A stretch of DNA of 51,499 nt from Planctomycetales bacterium (GTDB taxonomy: Bacteria > Planctomycetota > Planctomycetia > Pirellulales > Pirellulaceae). The stretch spans positions 1 through 51,499 of the forward strand of contig JAGQPR010000006.1 in NCBI GenBank assembly GCA_020426625.1, in the 5' to 3' direction. Below, one piece after another: positions 1 to 9,321 of this stretch. A model generated the notes under the pieces. It was not told the origin of the DNA and did no database searches. It was given only the letters and a program-made list of their open reading frames with translations. The translations under genes were made by a program, and so were the position numbers. Numbering within the stretch: the stretch's first letter is position 1; every line of letters starts with the position of its first letter.

Positions 1-1496
1 CGCAAGATGTTGCCTACCGTGTCCGCCACGGCAAAGAAGCACATTTCGATGGATTGATTCGCCACGACCCGATTGAGAAGGATGAAATCGTCGTCGCCAC
101 GCTGTCCTGCAATTCCAGTCGGACTAAAGGCCCCAGAGAGGAGATGATCGACAATCTCAAGGCTCAGAATCCTGACTTGCTGTTCTTTGCTGGTGATCAA
201 ACTTACCATCACACCGAACATACGGCAGGTTGGCTAGAGTGGGGGTTGCAGTTCCGCGAAGTATTGAAAGACCGACCGGTGGTGACCATCCCGGACGACC
301 ACGATGTGGGGCAAGGCAATATTTGGGGCGAGAGTGGCAAAGTTGCTTCGACGGCTGCCGGTTCTGATGGAGGCTATTATTATCCACCATCCTACGTGAA
401 CATGGTGCAGCGTCAGCAGACATGGCACTTGCCCGATCCGGCAGATCCTACACCTATCGGCGGAGGTATCACTGTCTATTACACGCGTTTGCGTATTGGT
501 GGAATCGACTTTGCCATCCTGGAAGATCGCAAATTCAAAAGTGGCCCAGAGGGAAAGATCCCTAAGATGGGACCGCGGCCGGATCATATCAACGATCCAT
601 CCTACGATCGAAAAAGCGTTGACGTTGAAGGTCTAAAATTGCTGGGAGACCGGCAGTTGGAGTTCCTGCAGGCTTGGTCGCAGGATTGGACTGGGGCAGA
701 TTTGAAGTGCGCGCTATCGCAGACAGCATTCTGCGGTGCAGTTCACTTGCATGGACAACCGTCCAATCGACTTTTGGCGGACTTGGACTGCAATGGCTGG
801 CCGCAGACCGGACGGAACAAAGCACTGCGTCTGATTCGGCAAGCCTGGGCGCCACATCTATGTGGCGACCAGCATCTGGCGGTATTTGTCAAACACGGAA
901 TCGACCAGTTCGGGGACGGTCCCTTCGCTTTTACGAGTCCAGCCATTGTCAACACGATTTACGGCCGTTGGTGGCATCCGCTCGACGAGAAAGCAGGGGC
1001 AAATCCAGTTGCTGGCAGCCCGCTGCCTTGGACCGGAGACTATGAGGATGGCCTGGGTAACAAGTTGTCGATGATGGCCTACGCCAACCCGGCTGACGTG
1101 CGAGACGAGAAGCAACGCGCCGATGGTCATGGGCTGGTGCGATTCAACAAAGGTAGCCGTGAAGCAACCTTTGAATGTTGGCCTCGCTTCTCCAAGGTCA
1201 GCGACGGTGCGAACGCCCAATTCCCAGGTTGGCCAATTAAAGTTTCTCTGGACCAGAACGACGGTAGGAAGGTGCTGGGCCACTTGCCAGCAGTCTCACT
1301 CGAAGGGGTGCAGCGGCCAGTCGTTCAGGTGATTCAAGAATCGACGGGCGAAATTTTGTACACGATTAGAGCGCCAAAATCTGAATTCCAGCCACCTGTT
1401 TATTCTGACGGTACATTCACTGTCAAACTGGGTGGAGAATTTCCCGACCAACAATCCATCTCGGGCTTGCGAATGATGCCCAGCGAGGCACCTTGA
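1..1496 (+). CDS. PhoD-like metallophosphatase, 5' end outside window
   Basis: The reading frame is open from the first bases (codons start at position 3), so the TTG at 54 is not the real start and the N-terminus lies upstream. About 497 residues are visible. Metal-ligand-type motifs of the PhoD/calcineurin-like family can be seen in order: FAGDQTYHH near residue 62, IPDDHDVGQGN near residue 97 and CGDQHLAVFVKHG near residue 290. PhoD enzymes hydrolyse phosphodiesters and phosphomonoesters, usually outside the cytoplasm, but the export signal cannot be judged here. An 8-bp hairpin wraps the stop codon. The next gene is convergent. The family call is firm; the substrate is unknown. Confidence 0.85.
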   Translation, partial: QDVAYRVRHGKEAHFDGLIRHDPIEKDEIVVATLSCNSSRTKGPREEMIDNLKAQNPDLLFFAGDQTYHHTEHTAGWLEWGLQFREVLKDRPVVTIPDDHDVGQGNIWGESGKVASTAAGSDGGYYYPPSYVNMVQRQQTWHLPDPADPTPIGGGITVYYTRLRIGGIDFAILEDRKFKSGPEGKIPKMGPRPDHINDPSYDRKSVDVEGLKLLGDRQLEFLQAWSQDWTGADLKCALSQTAFCGAVHLHGQPSNRLLADLDCNGWPQTGRNKALRLIRQAWAPHLCGDQHLAVFVKHGIDQFGDGPFAFTSPAIVNTIYGRWWHPLDEKAGANPVAGSPLPWTGDYEDGLGNKLSMMAYANPADVRDEKQRADGHGLVRFNKGSREATFECWPRFSKVSDGANAQFPGWPIKVSLDQNDGRKVLGHLPAVSLEGVQRPVVQVIQESTGEILYTIRAPKSEFQPPVYSDGTFTVKLGGEFPDQQSISGLRMMPSEAP

Positions 1497-1505
1497 GGCC
1501 TCGCT
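1482..1505 (+). terminator. Hairpin across the stop codon, possible terminator
   Basis: Perfect 8-bp arms AGCGAGGC (1482-1489) and GCCTCGCT (1498-1505) enclose an 8-base loop that contains the TGA stop of the PhoD-like gene. The following bases are only moderately T-rich, so intrinsic termination is possible but not strong. The gap to the convergent gene is only 75 bp. Confidence 0.35.
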
Positions 1506-1571
1506 ACTGATTTGATTCGTCCTAGCGACATGCTATGCCAACGCCTGGTTGATATGGGCGGTGGCCAAACG

Positions 1572-3200
1572 CTACCTGCCCCATTTGTCCTCGTTATCTT
1601 GTCGCGGCCAGGGGCGAGTTTGTGGCGTTTGCGTGGTGGGGCTGTAGACTTCTACATAACACGCCAGTGGATCTGAGCTGTCCCCCAAGGTCCAGGCGAG
1701 CTCGCACTTCAGTTGCTCCGGGATTCCTTCGTCAAAAGCTTGCGTCGATGCCAGCAAGTAGTCGAATTGAATCCCCTCTACATCGTGGTACAGTTTCAGT
1801 CGCGAGGCATTAAGTGGTCGGCGCCCCAACAATTCGAACTCGAATACGTATTCAGGAGAGACGATCAGCCGCGCTCCCGGCGGCAGCCGCTGATCGATGG
1901 CTTTGACAAAAGCCTGGCGGTTGTAATTGACCTCCCGGTAGCGGGTGGCATAGGTCCATGTCGCTCGCAAGCCGGAACCAGGTGCTAACACCAAGATCAA
2001 GCCAAACGTTGCGGCAACAATCAACAACTTTCTCAGGGCTGGCCGCGCGAGGCGACGCGAAGCGTTCTCAAGCAATACTGCGAGGAGCAATGCGAGCATC
2101 GCCCAGGTGTAGCACAGGTATCCTTTGGCGGGATGAAATCCCAACGTGGCCACATGCAGATAAAGTGCGCTCACGGCCAGCCAGGTGGCAATGGGCAATC
2201 GACCTGCTGCGGTACCGGCTGCCTCTGGCTCGGTCGCTGGACAGCTCGCCCGCCTCTGCCTCAGTATTACAGCACAGACCGCAACCAGCCCAGCGACCAA
2301 CGTCGCAACCAACAGCATCAGCTGGTACGCCCCCAGCCGCTCGGCGATTAGAGTGGTTTGAAAGGGAACATAGGTCCATGGCCACAACAAACGGGAAACT
2401 AATCCCGGGCCCGATCGCGACAATACGTTGCCAAAAAACTGCGCCTGAAAAAGTGCTGGTTCGCGGGCGATCAAGGGAAGCCACAGCGCGAAGGCAGCCA
2501 GTGCCGACATTCCAGCAATACCACAGTCTAGCAACCTCTTGCGCCATGATCGCGCTTGCCACATCAGCCACATTCCGATCTGCAAGGCGTAGACCAAAGC
2601 AAAGGGATGGGACAGCATTCCCAGTCCAACGCATGCGCCGACTCCCCAGAGCGACGTGGAGGGGGTTGTCTCAGTGCGTCGGGCCAACAACGCTAACGCT
2701 GCTAGGCCAAACATGGCGCACAGCATGTCCGGCCGCGTGTCCTGCCAGGGGAAATAGAATGCGCGACCAAAGGCACAGACGGTCAACGCAAGCAAGCAGA
2801 TTGACAGACGAACGTTCCAAGTCCGCATGAGACCGTACAGCCACCACAGCGCGAAGATACCCGCAGCCCAGGCTGCCAACCGGGCGGTACCATAGCCGGG
2901 CGGAAACAGCCAGAAGAACGGAGATTGCACGTAGAAGTAGGCCGGTGGAAGTGCAAACAGAATCCGATCCGCACCGTAAAAGACGCTGCCTGGTTCCCGG
3001 ACGGGCACGTAGGGAATCCGTGGCAGACCCTCATGGGCAACCGTCCAGCCAGGCACGCTAAACCATTGTTCATCTTGTCCACCCATGCGGTACCAAACGC
3101 TGGGCAAACGGACGGCGGCCAGCGCCAGAATGGCAGCAAGGACGATGGTGATTCGAATTCGATTTCCCGACAAATTCGAAGGCAACGTTGTTTCACCCAT
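1572..3200 (-). CDS. GT39-like membrane glycosyltransferase (ArnT/PMT type)
   Basis: A 542-residue integral membrane protein with an N-terminal helix (about residues 14-30) and roughly ten further hydrophobic segments up to residue 410, followed by a soluble C-terminal domain of about 120 residues. The first loop after helix 1 carries acidic residues (GGQDEQWF), as in GT-C enzymes that use polyprenyl-phosphate sugars. Family members transfer a sugar to lipid or protein on the outer face of the membrane. The ATG start overlaps the stop of the upstream GT2 gene by 8 bp, so the two are translationally coupled. A GT2 that makes the lipid-linked sugar, followed by a GT39 that uses it, is a sensible pairing (inference). 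Confidence 0.75.
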   Translation of the reverse strand: MGETTLPSNLSGNRIRITIVLAAILALAAVRLPSVWYRMGGQDEQWFSVPGWTVAHEGLPRIPYVPVREPGSVFYGADRILFALPPAYFYVQSPFFWLFPPGYGTARLAAWAAGIFALWWLYGLMRTWNVRLSICLLALTVCAFGRAFYFPWQDTRPDMLCAMFGLAALALLARRTETTPSTSLWGVGACVGLGMLSHPFALVYALQIGMWLMWQARSWRKRLLDCGIAGMSALAAFALWLPLIAREPALFQAQFFGNVLSRSGPGLVSRLLWPWTYVPFQTTLIAERLGAYQLMLLVATLVAGLVAVCAVILRQRRASCPATEPEAAGTAAGRLPIATWLAVSALYLHVATLGFHPAKGYLCYTWAMLALLLAVLLENASRRLARPALRKLLIVAATFGLILVLAPGSGLRATWTYATRYREVNYNRQAFVKAIDQRLPPGARLIVSPEYVFEFELLGRRPLNASRLKLYHDVEGIQFDYLLASTQAFDEGIPEQLKCELAWTLGDSSDPLACYVEVYSPTTQTPQTRPWPRQDNEDKWGR

Positions 3201-4050
3201 GATTTGATCGCGGTAATTCAGCTACTGAGCTCACGGAATCGACTGTTGCCGTTTGACGGTCGCGGTGGTAATCACCACGGCTAAAGTACTTTTCGAGCCA
3301 CACATAGGCGACGATGAAAAAGTAGCGGCTTCCCATTTCGCGGATCTTGAGTTTCGCTAAGCCGGTGCGTCGATTTCTCCAAGTGATGGGAATCGTTCCC
3401 CAGGAGTATCCACGTACGACTGCCTTCAAAGGTAATTCGACCGTCAAATTGAAATGAGGGGATAAAATGGGTCGGCAGCCTTCGATGACCTCGCGGCGAT
3501 AGGCTTTGAAAGCGTTGGTAAAGTCGTTGAAACGAATGCCGAACAAAAAGCGAATGAAGGTGTTCGCCAGCCGATTTAGCCGCAGCTTCATCCACGGGTA
3601 GTCGATTGTCCCACCGCCTTTGCAGAAACGACTGCCAAAAGCACAGTCGTATCCCTGCTGAAGAAGTTGCCAGTAGCGCGGTACATCCCGCACATCGTCC
3701 GACTCGTCAGCCATAAAGACCACCACCGCATCGCCTTGCATGGCATTCAAGCCACAGACAATGGCTCGACCAAAACCGGGTTGCTGTTGATTCTGAATAG
3801 GACGCAGAGTGGGAATGTGATCCGCCAGCGACAAGAGTTTGTTCCAGGTGTCATCCGTGCTGTGATCGTCGACCACAATTAGCTCATGAGGAATTTGCTT
3901 CAATTTTAATTCCAGATGCAGATGCTCCACAGTCGACTCGATGCAACCAGCTTCGTTCATGGCGGGAATGACGATTGTCAGGCAATGCAACTGACGCGAA
4001 TCGCTGCGGGATGGAGCTATCTCGGGTTGGGTTGCGTTGGATTGGGTCAC
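3193..4050 (-). CDS. GT2 family glycosyltransferase, DPM1-like
   Basis: A 285-residue GT-A fold protein. VIPAMNEAG near residue 28, ELIVVDDHSTDDT near residue 58 and VVVFMADESDD near residue 111 give the nucleotide-binding strand and a DxD-like acidic motif. GFGRAIVCGL is typical of dolichyl/polyprenyl-phosphate mannose or glucose synthases. No strong C-terminal membrane helices are seen, so it resembles the soluble DPM1 type. The start is GTG; no better start lies upstream, because the epimerase gene ends 5 bp earlier. It probably loads a sugar on polyprenyl phosphate for the neighbouring GT39 protein (inference). Confidence 0.82.
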   Translation of the reverse strand: MTQSNATQPEIAPSRSDSRQLHCLTIVIPAMNEAGCIESTVEHLHLELKLKQIPHELIVVDDHSTDDTWNKLLSLADHIPTLRPIQNQQQPGFGRAIVCGLNAMQGDAVVVFMADESDDVRDVPRYWQLLQQGYDCAFGSRFCKGGGTIDYPWMKLRLNRLANTFIRFLFGIRFNDFTNAFKAYRREVIEGCRPILSPHFNLTVELPLKAVVRGYSWGTIPITWRNRRTGLAKLKIREMGSRYFFIVAYVWLEKYFSRGDYHRDRQTATVDSVSSVAELPRSNHG

Positions 4051-4055
4051 TGGAG

Positions 4056-5117
4056 CTACCGTCCCTGCAGAATTTTCTTGAGTGCCTCAGGGACAGACTG
4101 AAGCCAGGCAGCCAGATCGACCACCGTGTCCTCCACGTTCTTACGGGGACGCCAGCTCGATCGAGATGTGACCTGGCGATTGTCAGTAATGTAAATAGGG
4201 ATGTCGACTACGCTGGTTTCGGTTCGGTTGCCAATTGCAAGCTTGCGATGCGTAACCTGCTCACACAGTTTAGTTAACTCAAGCAGAGAAATCGCCCTTT
4301 CGTAGCCTCCGCCGACATTTAGCGTGCAACCATCCCAGTTCTCTGGCGACTCGACCTGTTCTATCAACAGTTCGCACAAGTCGTCGATGTGCAATACATC
4401 TCGTACTTGTCTGCCGGAACCGTCAAACCCCGTGTATCCCAAATCGCGTCCGAATAGATGACTGGCCACCCACAGGGCGATAACCCCCTGATCACTGCGC
4501 CCCATTTGCCAAGGTCCTGACACCAGGCCACAGCGATTGACGACGGCACGAATTCCATAAGTGTGTCGATACTCTGCGATCAAAGTCTCAGCCGCGAGCT
4601 TGGTAGCCCCATAGATGGAAACCGGTGCCTTCGTCGAAAATGCTTCGGCTATGCCCTGGCTGGAAAAGCCTGCTACGGAACCGCACTCGCTCCACTCAAA
4701 CCGGGTTGGCGTGTCGCTTCGCGGGAGACTGCGCAATTGGCTGATGGAGTAGACACGGCTGGAGCTGAGGAAAACCACATCGGCATTCCAGCGCCGAGCC
4801 AATTCCAAGCCGTTGGCAGCACCCATCAGGTTCGTGTCGATGGCCTGGGTTGGCGAATTGGCAATGCCACTCAGGACAGACGGTTCCGCCGCAGCAATGA
4901 CAATAGTGTCCATCGGCGGTAACTCTTGAAAATCAGGCAAGTGTTGCACTCTCGCATCAACGATCGTAACACCTGCCTGCTGCATCCGCTCGATGTTAAA
5001 GCGACTGCCCAGCCGCGAGAAATTGTCCGCCGCCCAAGTTGCCCAACCCCGACGGCGAGCTGCCAAACTGAGGTGAGAGCCGATAAAGCCGCACCCACCT
5101 GTAATCAATAGATTCAC
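4056..5117 (-). CDS. NAD-dependent sugar epimerase, CDP-paratose 2-epimerase-like
   Basis: A 353-residue extended short-chain dehydrogenase. The N-terminus has the NAD-binding GGCGFIGSH motif at residues 7-15, and the catalytic YGATK follows near residue 168. The string DNFSRLGSRFN near residue 31 is characteristic of the CDP-paratose/tyvelose 2-epimerase branch, which is why that subfamily is preferred over UDP-glucose epimerases. Translation starts with GTG immediately before the Rossmann strand, so no upstream start is needed. It is the first gene of an operon with GT2 and GT39 genes, suggesting that it supplies a nucleotide sugar for a surface glycan. The exact substrate is not proven. 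Confidence 0.8.
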   Translation of the reverse strand: MNLLITGGCGFIGSHLSLAARRRGWATWAADNFSRLGSRFNIERMQQAGVTIVDARVQHLPDFQELPPMDTIVIAAAEPSVLSGIANSPTQAIDTNLMGAANGLELARRWNADVVFLSSSRVYSISQLRSLPRSDTPTRFEWSECGSVAGFSSQGIAEAFSTKAPVSIYGATKLAAETLIAEYRHTYGIRAVVNRCGLVSGPWQMGRSDQGVIALWVASHLFGRDLGYTGFDGSGRQVRDVLHIDDLCELLIEQVESPENWDGCTLNVGGGYERAISLLELTKLCEQVTHRKLAIGNRTETSVVDIPIYITDNRQVTSRSSWRPRKNVEDTVVDLAAWLQSVPEALKKILQGR

Positions 5118-5557
5118 TGATAGTGTGCCTGGGGATGAGTGTTACCAAAACCGTCTATGATAGCAGTCGTTGATCTATCGAGCAGCGGGAAGCAAGTGCC
5201 AGACGGTGCCACACAAGTTATTTATGTTGCGATATTTTTTCCCTGTGCTTCGAGGCAACGAAGTTGCTGAAGTACCGCGAGCTGACAATCAAGATGCGTG
5301 TCCAGCACAAGATGCTTACCCCACCTTGAAACACGGCGAGGCTCTTTCTTGCAGGCATTCAACTCCCACTCACTCAGCAACACCAGCTGCCATTAGAAAC
5401 AGGGTAGCGGCAATACCGGCACGACCGTCGAATGCGTATGAGTTTTGCAAGCTTCCCCTCGTAAATCGGCATTTCAAGGGAAACGAACTGACCGCTGCCC
5501 AACAATGAGACCTATTGATTTGGAAAGATTCTATGCGCCCACTCAGGATCTAATCGC
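5118..5557. promoter_or_regulatory. 440-bp divergent intergenic region
   Basis: This gap separates the leftward glycan operon from the rightward prepilin-like gene, so it must hold at least one promoter for each direction. No convincing sigma-70 or sigma-54 consensus, repeat or small gene is recognised. A 112-residue open frame inside it (5170-5508) has no protein-like features. Confidence 0.3.
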
Positions 5558-6028
5558 GTGGACAGGAATGCATTCACACTTGTCGAACTGACTGTAGTCA
5601 TAATCATCATTGGAATTCTGGCCTCAATGGTTGCTTTGCGTGGCAACGATTTTTCTGAGGAAGCAGAAGCAATGGGTGCGATTCAACAGCTGCAAATCGT
5701 CGAACAGGCAGCTCTTCTTTACCATGCAGTTCACGGCGTTTACCCGGCTGACCGCAATCCTGGAATTGCACCAGCGGAATTGAAGTCTGAATTGAAATCA
5801 GTAGACTTTTCCAAGCCAGTCCTTGGTGGCAAACTGGATTGGAACGGACCTGGCACTTCCGTGCCCTTTCTGGGAGTGTCGATCTTGTACTCCTCAACAA
5901 ACGTACCTACCGCCCAACTACGAAAGATCGACGCGATGTTGGATGATGACGATCTTTCCTCAGGTTACGTCCGGGTCATCGCGCTAGGAGGCAACCGATT
6001 CTTTCAGCTCTGCCTCCAGCCCAATTGA
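5558..6028 (+). CDS. Type IV prepilin / pseudopilin-like protein
   Basis: 156 residues beginning with a class III leader: a six-residue basic peptide, then FTLVELTVVIIIIGILASMV, the hydrophobic stalk of type IV pilins and type II secretion pseudopilins. Glu at mature position 5 is present. The residue before the expected cleavage site is Ala rather than the usual Gly. The start is GTG at 5558, because an in-frame stop lies at 5516-5518 and no other start codon exists between; an AGGA is nine bases upstream. The C-terminal head is short. No other secretion genes are adjacent. Planctomycetes carry many such orphan pseudopilins. Confidence 0.85.
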   Translation: MDRNAFTLVELTVVIIIIGILASMVALRGNDFSEEAEAMGAIQQLQIVEQAALLYHAVHGVYPADRNPGIAPAELKSELKSVDFSKPVLGGKLDWNGPGTSVPFLGVSILYSSTNVPTAQLRKIDAMLDDDDLSSGYVRVIALGGNRFFQLCLQPN

Positions 6029-6219
6029 GCTCATTTGGCAATCCTGCGTTTTGTTAGCACGTACAATAAGCTAACCGCTTGTGCAAAATCAGGTTTGAGA
6101 TTATTTGACGCATCCGCTAGACTCCGCCCAATACAAGCGTCGCCATTGGGGCACCTCTTGCTAGCAAAAGCTGGACTAATCATTTTGGCAATTCGTTGTT
6201 CAGATCATGGAAGATAACG

Positions 6220-7014
6220 ATGCGGTCCCGGTTGCATTTGAGTCTATGTTGGCTCGTAGCCATGTGGGGCCTGCCAAGCGATTCGGTTGCTGAGGAGGTT
6301 CGCCGTTGGCCGTCGGAGCTGATCGCAGGGCGTTTTGAGATCCATAGTGATTTTCAGCTGGGGGATGAAAGCACACTGGTTGCGGAATTGAACGGGGTGT
6401 GCTCTGACATGGCAAAGTTGCTGCAATTCACTCCCGCAGAAGCTCCCATTCACATCGTGCTGTTCGAGACGCCGAGCGAATATCGGCGGTATATGAACGC
6501 CTACTTTCCCGCATTACCGCAGCGACGAGCAATTTTCATTCAAGATCGCGGCCCCGGCATGCTGTTCGCCCATTGGCATGCAAAAGTCGCCACGGATCTG
6601 CGTCACGAAGTATCACACGCGCTATTAAATACTCAACACCAGGCACTACCGCTGTGGCTGGACGAAGGACTGGCAGAGTACTTCGAGGCGGATGCGGCGA
6701 ACCGGTTTCGCAGGAACGATTATTTGCACCAGGTAGCAGGACGCTGCCAACGTGGTTATGTTCCGCGATTGTCAGAGCTGGAGCAGTTTACTGAACTGGA
6801 ACATTTCCAGGATGCCCAGTACCGAGACAGCTGGTCGTGGGTGCACTTTGTGTTACACCGGAGAAGCAGCACTCGTGATCTTCTCGCTCGCTACATCCAG
6901 CAAACTCGCGCCGGTGAACGACAATTGTCATTTTCGCGGCAGTTGCAACAACTGGTACCCGATCTGGAAAACGAGTATGTGGCCCATTTTCGCCAATTAG
7001 CATCTGGGGATTGA
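6220..7014 (+). CDS. Secreted HExxH metallopeptidase-like protein (DUF1570-type)
   Basis: About 264 residues. The ATG at 6220 is preferred over the upstream TTG (6196), since GGAAGA precedes it and it opens a clean signal peptide (basic MRSR, hydrophobic core, cleavage near ADSVAEE-type residues). The zinc motif HEVSH lies near residue 131, and DEGLAEYFE about 20 residues later gives the third ligand glutamate of gluzincins. This matches the peptidase MA-like / DUF1570 proteins that are common in planctomycetes and probably act in the periplasm. No substrate is known. The gene follows the prepilin-like gene by 190 bp. Confidence 0.75.
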   Translation: MRSRLHLSLCWLVAMWGLPSDSVAEEVRRWPSELIAGRFEIHSDFQLGDESTLVAELNGVCSDMAKLLQFTPAEAPIHIVLFETPSEYRRYMNAYFPALPQRRAIFIQDRGPGMLFAHWHAKVATDLRHEVSHALLNTQHQALPLWLDEGLAEYFEADAANRFRRNDYLHQVAGRCQRGYVPRLSELEQFTELEHFQDAQYRDSWSWVHFVLHRRSSTRDLLARYIQQTRAGERQLSFSRQLQQLVPDLENEYVAHFRQLASGD

Positions 7015-7070
7015 GATTTCCCCACTCTGTACGTCTCCTGCTATCGCCGCTTCGCGGCTGTCTTTGGTTC

Positions 7071-7201
7071 TTTATGGAGTGCGCCGACTTGTCGGAGCTT
7101 TGGTTTTTCAACCGTTATGGTTCGGTCTTCATCTTCAACTTCGCCGATCGCGCCTTGCTCGTCTGAAATCCAAAGCGGTGACGAGTCACCGCACTCCAAA
7201 A
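7071..7201. repeat. 131-bp element with inverted ends (MITE/REP-like)
   Basis: The left arm 7071-7103 and the right arm 7170-7201 are imperfect inverted copies sharing TTTTGGAGTGC at the outer edge and GCTTTGG at the inner edge. Each arm has its own inner palindrome: CCGAC-TT-GTCGG on the left and GCGGTGAC-GA-GTCACCGC on the right. The element sits between two convergent genes, carries no plausible gene and ends 14 bp before the stop of the diguanylate cyclase. It may act as a transcript end or be a non-autonomous mobile element. Confidence 0.7.
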
Positions 7202-7215
7202 GTCATCTCCTGCTA

Positions 7216-9219
7216 CTACGTTGCGTCGGCGACCAGCGAGGGCGCGCTGCAGAAACCGACCTTTCCGCGTTTGGCTTGGTACATGGCTTCGTCCGCCAAA
7301 CGCAGCAGTTCTTCGCCATCAACTGCACTGCTGGGATAGTAGGCGATGCCAACGCTGGTGCCTGTATCAACTTGTTGCCCCTGAACTTGGACCAATTCCT
7401 CCAGGCTGCTAACCAATCGATGGGCTAGCGTTTCGGCGGAATCGACGCTGGTCGGTGGCGAGGTGATGACGGCGAATTCATCGCCCCCCAGTCTGGCAAC
7501 CAACCCGCAATTTTGCACAGCTCGCCGAAAACGCTCGGCGACTTCGATCAACAGCGCATCGCCGACATGGTGACCGAGTGTGTCGTTGACTTGTTTGAAG
7601 CGATTTAAGTCGAGTAGAAAGACAGCAAACTGTTGATTTGTGTCTTCCGCAAACCGCAGGGTTGCGTTCAGGTGACGTTTGAATGCTGGACGGTTTGGCA
7701 ACCCTGTCAAAGCGTCGTGCGACGCTTGACGCTTGAATTCTTCTTCGCGGGCTTTTAAGGCCGAAATATCTCGCATCGATGCGTATCCCACCCAGCCATC
7801 TTCCGAAGGGAGTGCATTGAAAGCCAGATCTACGTGGCGTTCCGCGCCGCCCTGATGAGCAATCCTACCTTCCATACGCCGAGGTTGCGTGCAGGTAGCG
7901 GATCGGAGAAGTTCGTCCGCAAAGTCAGGTAAAATGGTTGCTATCGACTTGCCAATTACTTCATCGCGTTTGATTTGGAACAATGACTCTGCCGTATCGT
8001 TTACCGTCAGGATACGACCGTCTGGCGTAAAGGTCACAATCGCGTCGATGCCAGAGTGAAATAATCGGGCTAGTCCCAAATCCACTCTCTGAAAGAGACT
8101 TGAGATCACTTGACGCGTTTTGCGAAAGGCCTCATGGGTCGCCACCATGGCACCTGAGAATGACAGCAAAATTGCGACTATTGGAATGGCGGAGTTGAAG
8201 AGCAAGTTGGTCTGCTGGTAGATGGCACACGTCACGACAGACCAAAAAGCAATTGCCAGAACGGTAATTGGAGTCGCGAATAGGAAAGAACGCCCAGGAA
8301 GTACACACCCCAGCACAAGGGCTGGGAGGAGGGCAAAAGCTATCGTCTGAGGTAACGTGGCTTCGATCGGTGAACTGCCCGCCATTGCGGTTTCCGTTGC
8401 TAAAGCCCAAAAAAACGGCCGCTCAATTCTTCCATATCTTGGCGTCGGGATCGCCTGCACGACTTTCTCGGCGGTGATTCCTACGATGATGTTCTTCTCT
8501 TGGATCGCAGCCAGCGCGATTGGGTCACCCCGCAAAACGTCCAAGAAGCTGACCACGGGGATGGAATCGAGTTCAATCCGATAATCGATGTTCAGAATCT
8601 CGGGTCTTACCATTTGGGATTCATCAGCCACCAACCACTCGGCAACATTCGGGTACACTGCAACCTCGCCGAAGCAGTCCTTGCCGAGGCATCGAACCCT
8701 TCCATCGACATCGAACTGCGCGTCGGCTGAAACCTGGTGCGCGTGTCTTGCAAATCGGTCGATCGATTCTATCAGCTGCGTATTCCGCAGATTGCTGCCT
8801 TTCACATTGCCCTTCAAGGTTGTCACTGGCAGCGCAATGCGCTTTCGTCCAAGCCTTTCCAACGCATTCTCCAGGGCGTCGTCATGCTCTTCCGTAGAGG
8901 AATTTGAGTAGTTCTGATCAAGGTAGATTCGGCGAACCCCCACACGATTTGCGATATGCAATACTTCGGCAACATCCTTACGTCCGATCGGAATTCCGCC
9001 ACAGTGAACCAACGTGCGTTCATCGATTCCAACAATGACAGTTTGCGAAGATGCAGGCGAGTGGGAGACGATAGCTAGAAAGTCGCCGATGAGCATCTCG
9101 CAATGCGAGTACATGCCCAACACAGAACCGAAAACGCTTAGAGACAATGCCAGCAACGCGATGCAAAGCCCCGTCTGTTGACGTCCCCATGATACAACAC
9201 GTTGTATCTGCGTAGGCAA
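7216..9219 (-). CDS. CHASE2-PAS-GGDEF diguanylate cyclase
   Basis: 667 residues. After an N-terminal helix (about 18-36) comes an extracytoplasmic CHASE2 sensor (about 40-290), three closely spaced membrane helices (about 290-365), a PAS domain (about 385-490) and a GGDEF domain (about 500-655). The active-site motif RLGGDEFAVI near residue 578 is intact, so the enzyme should make cyclic di-GMP from two GTP. The EAL partner is absent, and no RxxD inhibitory site is evident just before the motif. The start is TTG at 9219, supported by GGAAG six bases upstream. It probably turns an external signal into a surface-attachment response; the Flp-like gene lies just upstream on the same strand. Confidence 0.9.
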   Translation of the reverse strand: MPTQIQRVVSWGRQQTGLCIALLALSLSVFGSVLGMYSHCEMLIGDFLAIVSHSPASSQTVIVGIDERTLVHCGGIPIGRKDVAEVLHIANRVGVRRIYLDQNYSNSSTEEHDDALENALERLGRKRIALPVTTLKGNVKGSNLRNTQLIESIDRFARHAHQVSADAQFDVDGRVRCLGKDCFGEVAVYPNVAEWLVADESQMVRPEILNIDYRIELDSIPVVSFLDVLRGDPIALAAIQEKNIIVGITAEKVVQAIPTPRYGRIERPFFWALATETAMAGSSPIEATLPQTIAFALLPALVLGCVLPGRSFLFATPITVLAIAFWSVVTCAIYQQTNLLFNSAIPIVAILLSFSGAMVATHEAFRKTRQVISSLFQRVDLGLARLFHSGIDAIVTFTPDGRILTVNDTAESLFQIKRDEVIGKSIATILPDFADELLRSATCTQPRRMEGRIAHQGGAERHVDLAFNALPSEDGWVGYASMRDISALKAREEEFKRQASHDALTGLPNRPAFKRHLNATLRFAEDTNQQFAVFLLDLNRFKQVNDTLGHHVGDALLIEVAERFRRAVQNCGLVARLGGDEFAVITSPPTSVDSAETLAHRLVSSLEELVQVQGQQVDTGTSVGIAYYPSSAVDGEELLRLADEAMYQAKRGKVGFCSAPSLVADAT

Positions 9220-9321
9220 TGTTCTTCCTTTGTGAACAGAGAGGCTAGACCAAGAATGGCTGTTGTTCGTCGAGGCAGCGCTACGTTAATTGGAGTGTTG
9301 CTCGCCACCGAGGCGCGTCAA

